8,880 bases of DNA from an uncultured bacterium. Lineage in GTDB: Bacteria > Actinomycetota > Coriobacteriia > Coriobacteriales > Coriobacteriaceae. A program made the position numbers and the translations under genes. Below are positions 4,126 through 8,880 of the stretch, piece after piece. Each line of letters begins with the position of its first letter. The first letter of the stretch is position 1. The notes under the pieces were generated by a model. That model was given only the letters and a program-made list of their open reading frames with translations, did not search any database and was not told the DNA's origin. Location: contig CAJMSV010000075.1 in NCBI GenBank assembly GCA_905216175.1, forward strand, positions 1-8,880. The letters run 5' to 3'.

Positions 4126-6957
4126 CTACTCCCCCAGCAGGGCCTTCTCGGGCGTGATCGGCAGCGAGCGAACCTGATGTCCGGTGGCGTGCGCCACGGC
4201 CGAGGCAACGGCGGCGAGCGGCGTGTTGATGACGACCTCGCCGATCGACTTGGCGCCAAACGGACCCGTCGGCTCGTAGCTCGGCTCAAAGGCCACACGA
4301 ATGCTGCCGATATCCAGGCGCGTGGGCAGCTTGTAGCTCATAAAGTTGCCGGTGCGCAGACGGCCGCGCTCATCGTGCTCGACGATCTCGTAGAGCGCGT
4401 GGCCGATACCCTGGGCAATGCCGCCCTCGGCCTGGACGCGCGCGAGCGCCTCGTTAATAACGGTGCCGCAGTCCACAGCCGCCGCATAGTCCACCACAGT
4501 CACCTTGCCGGTGGCCTTGTCGACCTCGACCTCGGCAATACCGGCCATAAACGGCGGGGGCGAAACGGGCAGGCAGGCAGAGGCATGCGAGGTCAGCGCG
4601 TCGCCGCCCGCGATGTTCTTGACGCACAGGTTGGCAAAGTCGCGCAGCGTGAGGTAGCGGTTCTGCTCGCGCGCGGCACGCTCGTCGGACAGGCGCACGT
4701 ACTGACCATCAAAGACCACATCGGCGGCGTCCACGTCCCACATCTGGGCGGCTTTGGAGCAAATCTTCTCACGCAGCTCGGTCGCGGCGTTCTTGGCGGC
4801 AAGGCCCGTCACGTACGTACCCGAGCTCGCGTACGAGCCGGCATCAAACGGCGACACGTCGGTGTCCACGCCGCGCACCACAATGAGCGAGCTCTCAACG
4901 CCCAGCTCCTCGGCGGCAATCTGCGCCAGGATCGTATCGACGCCCATGCCGTTATCGGTGGCGCCGGTCGAAAGCGTAATAAAGCCGTCTTCTTCCAGGC
5001 GCATGTCGATGCCGGCGATGTCCACGTTGGAAATGCCCGAGCCCTGCATGGTGAGCGCACAGCCCAGGGCACGCACGCGGTCGCCCAGGTCGACGGCTAG
5101 CGGCTTGTCGCGCCAACCGATCATGTCCATCGCGCGCAGCAGGCAGCGGTCGAGCGCACAGGCGTTGAGCTTCTCGTTGTAGTACTGCGGCATGACCTCG
5201 CCCTCGCGCACGATGTTCTTTAGGCGCAGGTCGGCGGGGTCCATATGCAGCATGTCGGCGAGCTCGTTGACGGCGCTCTCCACGGCAAACTGGCCCTGGG
5301 TGGCACCGTAGCCGCGATACGCGCCGCCGCGGTTGGTGTTGGTGTAGACGGCGTCCCAGCTAAAACGGCTCGCCTTCACGTGGTTGTAGATGGGCAGGCT
5401 CTTGTGGCCCGAAAGGCCGATCGTCGTGGTGGCATGCTCGCCATACGCGCCGGCGTTGGACAGCGTATGCAAGTCGATGGCCGTGATGGTGCCGTCGTTC
5501 ATGGCGCCCAGCTTAACGGTCATCTGCATCTGGTGACGCGAGTTGCCCGCGGTGATGGTCTCCTCGCGGGTGTAGCAGCAGTAGCTCGGACGGCCGGTCT
5601 GCTGCGTCACAAACGCAACGAAGATCTCGCAGCAGCCCGTCTGCTTGGAGCCAAAGCCGCCGCCGATGCGCGGCTTAATGACCTGCACCTGCGACTGCGG
5701 GATATCGAGCGACTGCGCGACCATGCGGCGCACGTGGAAGGGCACCTGCGTGGAGGTGGTCACCGAGATACGCCCGAACGCGTCGGTCGTCGCGAAGGCG
5801 CGGAAGGTTTCCATGGGCGCGGTCTGCGTGGCCTGGCTGGTGTAGGTGCGGGTAAAGACAATGTCGCTCTGGGCGAAGGCCTCGTCCAAGTCGCCAAAGT
5901 CGCTGGTACCGCTGCATACCAAGTTGCGCGGGACGTCACCGCCCTGCGGGAACATAAAGGTTACATCGCCCTCGGGGTGGACCACGATGTCGTTATCGAG
6001 TGCCTGGGTAAAGTCGAGCAGCGGCTCGAGCACCTCGTAGTCGACCTTGATGAGCTTGAGTGCCTTGTCGGCGGCCTCCTCGGTCTCGGCGGCGACAATC
6101 GCCACCTCCTCGTTTTGATAGCGCACCAGGTTCTCGAGGATGAGGCGGTCGTAGGGACTCGGCTGCGGATAGCTCTGGCCGGCGATGGTAAAGCGGCGCT
6201 GGGGCACGTCCTCGTAGGTGTAGACGCCCACGACGCCCGGCACATTAAGGGCGCGAGACGTGTCGATGGAGCGGATCTTGGCGCGGGCATAGGGGCTGCG
6301 CTTGAGTTTGACAATGAGCGCGCCGGCGGGCACCAGGTCGCCCGGGTAGACGGGACGGCCCTCGAGCAGGGCCTTCGAGTCCTTCTTGGGCTGCTTGTGG
6401 GTGATCTGCTTGTAGGAGACACCGTCGCAGCTGGTGTCGTTGACCGGCAGTTCGGGCATCTCAAAGCCCACCTGAACACCGGACTCGTTATGGATGCGGA
6501 CGATAGCGCGCAGCTGACTCTCGTAGCCACTGCAGCGGCAGAGGTTGCCGGCGAGCTGGCGCGAGAGCTCCTCGCGCGTGGCGACGAGGCTCGGGTCCTC
6601 CTTGGCGGCGCGGGCAAGCGCCAGCACGTTCATGATAAGGCCGGGGGCACAAAAACCGCACTGCTCGGCGCCTTCGGCAGCCATCGCACGGGCAAGCGCC
6701 TCGGACTCGGCCTTGAGGCCCTCGAGCGTGGTGATGGAGCGGCCCTCGACGCGCGCGGCGGGAACCGAGCAGCTCAGCACCGGGTCGCCGTCGAGCCACA
6801 CCGTGCACAGGCCGCAGTTGGTGGTCTCGCAGGCACAGCGCACCGACGCGCAGCCCTGCTCGCGCAGCAGCGCAAAGAGCATGGTGTCGGGGGCAATCTG
6901 AACCTTGACCTTGCGGCCATTGAGCGTAAAGGAAAGATCGATGAGTTTGGCAGCCAT
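4126..6957 (-). CDS. XdhD-type molybdenum hydroxylase, fused 2Fe-2S and molybdopterin subunit
   Basis: This 943-residue protein is the electron-transfer plus catalytic subunit of a xanthine dehydrogenase-family enzyme, which hydroxylates a carbon next to nitrogen (purines, N-heterocycles) or an aldehyde using water. Residues 1 to about 85 are a plant-type 2Fe-2S domain with C43, C48, C51 and C63. The helical 2Fe-2S domain has C100, C103, C140 and C142 (QCGFCAPG, LCRCSGY). The molybdopterin domain (about 180-943) carries GGGFGSKQ at 432-439, RGYGATQ at 548-554, DNGMGVDT at 668-675, AVDCGTVINE at 827-836 and GPFGAKSIGE at 898-907, where Glu907 is the expected catalytic base. This order and several motifs match E. 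coli XdhD, partner of the FAD protein YgfM. The position equivalent to Glu802 of bovine xanthine oxidase is Gln439. The start overlaps the FAD gene stop as TAATG, with GAGGT upstream. The family is certain, a purine substrate is likely, and the exact substrate is unknown. Confidence 0.9.
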   Translation of the reverse strand: MAAKLIDLSFTLNGRKVKVQIAPDTMLFALLREQGCASVRCACETTNCGLCTVWLDGDPVLSCSVPAARVEGRSITTLEGLKAESEALARAMAAEGAEQCGFCAPGLIMNVLALARAAKEDPSLVATREELSRQLAGNLCRCSGYESQLRAIVRIHNESGVQVGFEMPELPVNDTSCDGVSYKQITHKQPKKDSKALLEGRPVYPGDLVPAGALIVKLKRSPYARAKIRSIDTSRALNVPGVVGVYTYEDVPQRRFTIAGQSYPQPSPYDRLILENLVRYQNEEVAIVAAETEEAADKALKLIKVDYEVLEPLLDFTQALDNDIVVHPEGDVTFMFPQGGDVPRNLVCSGTSDFGDLDEAFAQSDIVFTRTYTSQATQTAPMETFRAFATTDAFGRISVTTSTQVPFHVRRMVAQSLDIPQSQVQVIKPRIGGGFGSKQTGCCEIFVAFVTQQTGRPSYCCYTREETITAGNSRHQMQMTVKLGAMNDGTITAIDLHTLSNAGAYGEHATTTIGLSGHKSLPIYNHVKASRFSWDAVYTNTNRGGAYRGYGATQGQFAVESAVNELADMLHMDPADLRLKNIVREGEVMPQYYNEKLNACALDRCLLRAMDMIGWRDKPLAVDLGDRVRALGCALTMQGSGISNVDIAGIDMRLEEDGFITLSTGATDNGMGVDTILAQIAAEELGVESSLIVVRGVDTDVSPFDAGSYASSGTYVTGLAAKNAATELREKICSKAAQMWDVDAADVVFDGQYVRLSDERAAREQNRYLTLRDFANLCVKNIAGGDALTSHASACLPVSPPPFMAGIAEVEVDKATGKVTVVDYAAAVDCGTVINEALARVQAEGGIAQGIGHALYEIVEHDERGRLRTGNFMSYKLPTRLDIGSIRVAFEPSYEPTGPFGAKSIGEVVINTPLAAVASAVAHATGHQVRSLPITPEKALLGE

Positions 6958-7871
6958 TAGCGCACCTCACTAGAATCGACGCCGGGCACGCGGCGGCAGG
7001 AATACTCGTCCGTGGCAAACTTAGGCACTTGCACGGTCTCGAGCTCGCGGGCAAGCGCGGCCGAAAGCTCGATGCCGGCGGCGCGACGCACGGCCTGGAC
7101 GGCAAGCGGGGCCGAGATGCGGCGGCGGTAGTCAGACGAGCCCCACAGGTTGGTGCCGTAGCTCAGCGAGCGCACGGATACGGCCAGGGCGCGAAGCTCG
7201 TCCTCGGAAGGATGCTCGTTGGTAAGGCCGCACGCCTCGCCCTGCAGCAGGGTCGCGCGCAGCGGGCGGGCGCCCACGGTGACGTGCCAGGTGTTGTCCC
7301 ACCAGGCGGCGGTGACGTTGAGCGAGGGGAAGTCGGTCGCAGCCTTGCGCACGGCCTCATAGCTCGCACGGTAATCGTGCTTAACGACCACCACGTGCTC
7401 GATCACGTCACGCACGTAGCCCATGTCCACGAACTCGGCGAGCGGCACGCGGCCGGCACCCGTCAGCTCAACGTACGAATCGAGCGCGAGGAAGGCGGAG
7501 AGCACGTCCGAGAAACCAAAGCGACCGTAGATGCTGCCGCCCACCGTGGCGGTGTTGCGCAGCTGCACGCCCACGATATCGCGGACGGCGAACTCAAAGA
7601 CATGGTTGACAAGCGCGTTGAGCTCGGCATGACGCTCGAGCTGGCGCAGGGTACACATGGCACCGATGCGAAACTCGGTCTCGGTCTCCTCAATCTGATC
7701 GAGTCCGCAGGCCGAAAGGTCAATCGCCGTCGCCACGCGACGCGAACCCAGGCGCATCCAGATGCCGCCGCCCACAATCTTGTTGTTGCGGTTCTTCTGT
7801 AAGAGCTCATAGGCTTCGGCCGCGTTTCCAACACGGACGTAGGTACCGAACTTGAGCACGTTCTCCCCCAT
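6957..7871 (-). CDS. FAD-binding subunit of the molybdenum hydroxylase (YgfM/XdhB/CoxM family)
   Basis: This 304-residue protein passes electrons from the 2Fe-2S clusters of its partner through FAD to NAD or another acceptor. It shows the two FAD-binding stretches of the family: IVGGGIWMRLG at 32-42 and NTATVGGSI at 106-114, the latter with Ser where Asn is common. It ends with a C-terminal domain whose SSDYRRRISAPLAVQAVRRA (245-264) matches the usual ending of these flavoproteins. The length is normal and I see no extra 4Fe-4S insertion. Its stop overlaps the start of the FeS-Mo gene by one base (TAATG), so the subunits are translationally coupled. The start is uncertain: ATG 7871 has only a weak purine-rich site (GAAGAG) very close to it, and GTG 7859, just after GGGGGAG, would give a 300-residue protein beginning at LKFGTY. 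Confidence 0.9.
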   Translation of the reverse strand: MGENVLKFGTYVRVGNAAEAYELLQKNRNNKIVGGGIWMRLGSRRVATAIDLSACGLDQIEETETEFRIGAMCTLRQLERHAELNALVNHVFEFAVRDIVGVQLRNTATVGGSIYGRFGFSDVLSAFLALDSYVELTGAGRVPLAEFVDMGYVRDVIEHVVVVKHDYRASYEAVRKAATDFPSLNVTAAWWDNTWHVTVGARPLRATLLQGEACGLTNEHPSEDELRALAVSVRSLSYGTNLWGSSDYRRRISAPLAVQAVRRAAGIELSAALARELETVQVPKFATDEYSCRRVPGVDSSEVR

Positions 7872-7886
7872 CTCTTCACTTGTCCA

Positions 7887-7902
7887 GTACTTTTAAGTGT
7901 AC
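7887..7902. promoter_or_regulatory. GTAC-N2-TTAA-N2-GTAC palindrome, candidate operator/promoter of the hydroxylase operon
   Basis: GTACTTTTAAGTGTAC is symmetric at 12 of 16 positions and ends 16 bases before the FAD-subunit ATG. On the minus strand it contains TACACT and TTAAAA, either of which could be a -10 element. TTGCGG lies 17 bases upstream of TTAAAA. A repressor binding here would block transcription, but there is no regulator gene in the window to link it to. Confidence 0.3.
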
Positions 7903-7936
7903 CAAACGAGGGGCCGCAACTCATGCCGAGACAAAA

Positions 7937-7967
7937 TGATCCGTTTTCCTCCGTCGCAGGCGGATCA
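7937..7967. repeat. TGATCCG/CGGATCA inverted repeat, second stem after gdhA
   Basis: TGATCCG (7937-7943) and CGGATCA (7961-7967) are perfect inverted repeats 17 bases apart. On the minus strand the stem is followed by TTTTG, so it may serve as a weak back-up terminator for gdhA. It could also be an operator for the downstream hydroxylase operon. Confidence 0.35.
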
Positions 7968-7998
7968 AAAAAGGCTCCCGGCGTTAAGCCGAGAGCCT
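7967..7998 (-). terminator. Intrinsic terminator of gdhA
   Basis: AGGCTC-C-CGGC (7972-7982) pairs with GCCG-A-GAGCCT (7988-7998) with one internal mismatch and a five-base loop. On the minus strand six T residues follow (7972-7967). It lies 25 bases after the gdhA stop codon and is the most canonical terminator in the window. Confidence 0.92.
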
Positions 7999-8023
7999 CA
8001 TTACATGCTATGTCAGGCAGGGT

Positions 8024-8880
8024 TTAGCAGACGCCCTGGGCGAGCATGGCGTCGGCGACCTTCAGGAAGCCGGCGATGTTGGCGCCCATGACAAAGTTGC
8101 CCTCCTGGCCATACTCCTTGGCGGTATCGTCCACGTTGTGGAACATGCCGCGCATGAGCTGCTCGAGCTTGCCGTCGACCTCCTCGAAGGTCCAGGACAG
8201 GTGCTCGGCGTTCTGGCTCATCTCCAGGCCGGACACTAGCACGCCGCCCGCGTTGGCCGCCTTGCCGGGAGCGAAGAGCACGCCGTTTTGCAAAAACAGC
8301 TCGGTGGCCTCCCGCGTCGAGGGCATGTTGGCGCCTTCGCCCACGGCGAAGCAGCCATTGGCGATCAGCGCCTTGGCGCCCTCGACATCCAGCTCGTTCT
8401 GGGTGGCGCAGGGCAGGGCGATGTCGCACTTGATGGTCCAGATGCCCTTGCACCCCTCATGGTACTCGCTGCCGGGCACGCGGGCCGCGTACTCCTTGAT
8501 GCGGCCGCGCTCCACTTCCTTGATCTGCTTGACCACGTCGAGGTTGATGCCGTTGGGATCGTAGACATAGCCGTTGGAATCGCTCATGGCGACAACCTTT
8601 CCGCCCATCTCGGTGATCTTTTCTTTGGCGTAGATGGCCTCATTGCCGCTGCCGCTGACGACCACGGTCTGGCGCTCAACGGTCTTGGCGTTGGCTGCCA
8701 GCATATTCATGACGAAGTAGCACAGGCCATAGCCGGTAGCCTGGGTACTGGCCAGACTGCCGCCATAGGTGAGGCCCTTGCCGGTGAGCACGCCCTCATA
8801 GACGCCGGTCAGGCGCTTGTACTGGCCATAGAGGAAGACGATTTCCCGCGCGCCGGTGCCGATATCACCGGCGGGCACGT
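8024..8880 (-). CDS. gdhA: NADP-type glutamate dehydrogenase GdhA (C-terminal part, cut by window edge)
   Basis: GdhA makes glutamate from 2-oxoglutarate and ammonium (or the reverse) in the cytoplasm. The visible 285 residues correspond to about residue 163 to the end of the 447-residue E. coli enzyme. The fragment opens with VPAGDIGTGAREI, whose Asp is the catalytic residue, and the VTG-type start at 8878 is internal, not a real start. Then come TGKGLTYGGS, the Rossmann segment VVVSGSGNEAIYA, the MSDSNG loop at the end of the second strand (as in NADP-using hexameric enzymes), DIALPCATQNELD, AVGEGANMP, APGKAANAGGV and SGLEMSQNA, and a C terminus ADAMLAQGVC that almost equals the E. coli ending. 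The stop is TAA at 8026-8024, followed by a strong terminator, so it is not part of the hydroxylase operon. Confidence 0.96.
   Translation of the reverse strand, partial: VPAGDIGTGAREIVFLYGQYKRLTGVYEGVLTGKGLTYGGSLASTQATGYGLCYFVMNMLAANAKTVERQTVVVSGSGNEAIYAKEKITEMGGKVVAMSDSNGYVYDPNGINLDVVKQIKEVERGRIKEYAARVPGSEYHEGCKGIWTIKCDIALPCATQNELDVEGAKALIANGCFAVGEGANMPSTREATELFLQNGVLFAPGKAANAGGVLVSGLEMSQNAEHLSWTFEEVDGKLEQLMRGMFHNVDDTAKEYGQEGNFVMGANIAGFLKVADAMLAQGVC

Noticed and set aside
5245..6960. 571-codon plus-strand open frame opposite the FeS-Mo subunit gene
   Set aside because: Antisense shadow of a gene with full motif support. The product is Gly/Arg/His-rich with no family resemblance.
1..8880. 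CRISPR array, prophage, toxin-antitoxin or defence genes
   Set aside because: No regularly spaced direct repeats and no such protein families are visible. Apart from the left-end repeats the window is ordinary chromosomal content.

Overview
The window is a high-GC stretch (roughly 60% by eye) in which every supported gene lies on the minus strand. Reading in the direction of transcription, from high to low coordinates, the order is: the C-terminal part of gdhA (NADP-type glutamate dehydrogenase), a two-gene molybdenum hydroxylase operon (FAD subunit, then a fused 2Fe-2S/molybdopterin subunit), tRNA-Leu(UAG), tig (trigger factor), clpP and clpX. The protein sequences, GC content and tig-clpP-clpX order fit an anaerobic high-GC Gram-positive. 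A gut Coriobacteriia member (Collinsella/Olsenella-like) is my best guess, but this rests on general resemblance and not on a marker gene.

Region by region: 8024-8880 is gdhA, cut by the window edge at about the catalytic Asp and closed by a strong intrinsic terminator (7967-7998). 7872-7966 is the promoter/leader region of the hydroxylase operon and carries an inverted repeat and a GTAC-type palindrome. 6957-7871 (FAD subunit) and 4126-6957 (FeS-Mo subunit) are coupled by a TAATG stop/start overlap, and the operon ends at a terminator at 4072-4096. The fusion resembles the E. coli YgfM/XdhD pair, which points to a purine- or related N-heterocycle hydroxylase, but here both 2Fe-2S sites are intact. 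3902-3985 is tRNA-Leu with an encoded CCA end. 2512-3810, 1728-2348 and 317-1726 are the protein-folding and proteolysis block: trigger factor binds nascent chains at the ribosome, ClpP is the serine peptidase, and ClpX is its AAA+ unfoldase. The tig-clpP gap (about 160 bp) is rich in inverted repeats, while clpP and clpX are one base apart and surely co-transcribed.

Bases 1-316 contain no convincing gene. They hold a perfect clpX terminator stem, an 81-base almost continuous hairpin with GGGACAGG ends (188-268) that looks like a REP/MITE-type repeat, and a nested inverted-repeat structure (1-111) that may be a second repeat or a structured RNA.

I see no evidence of a wholly new multi-gene system. 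The best leads are the two structured repeats at the left end, the XdhD-like enzyme with complete FeS ligands, the start-site arrangement of tig and the unusual linker and acidic insertion in ClpX.
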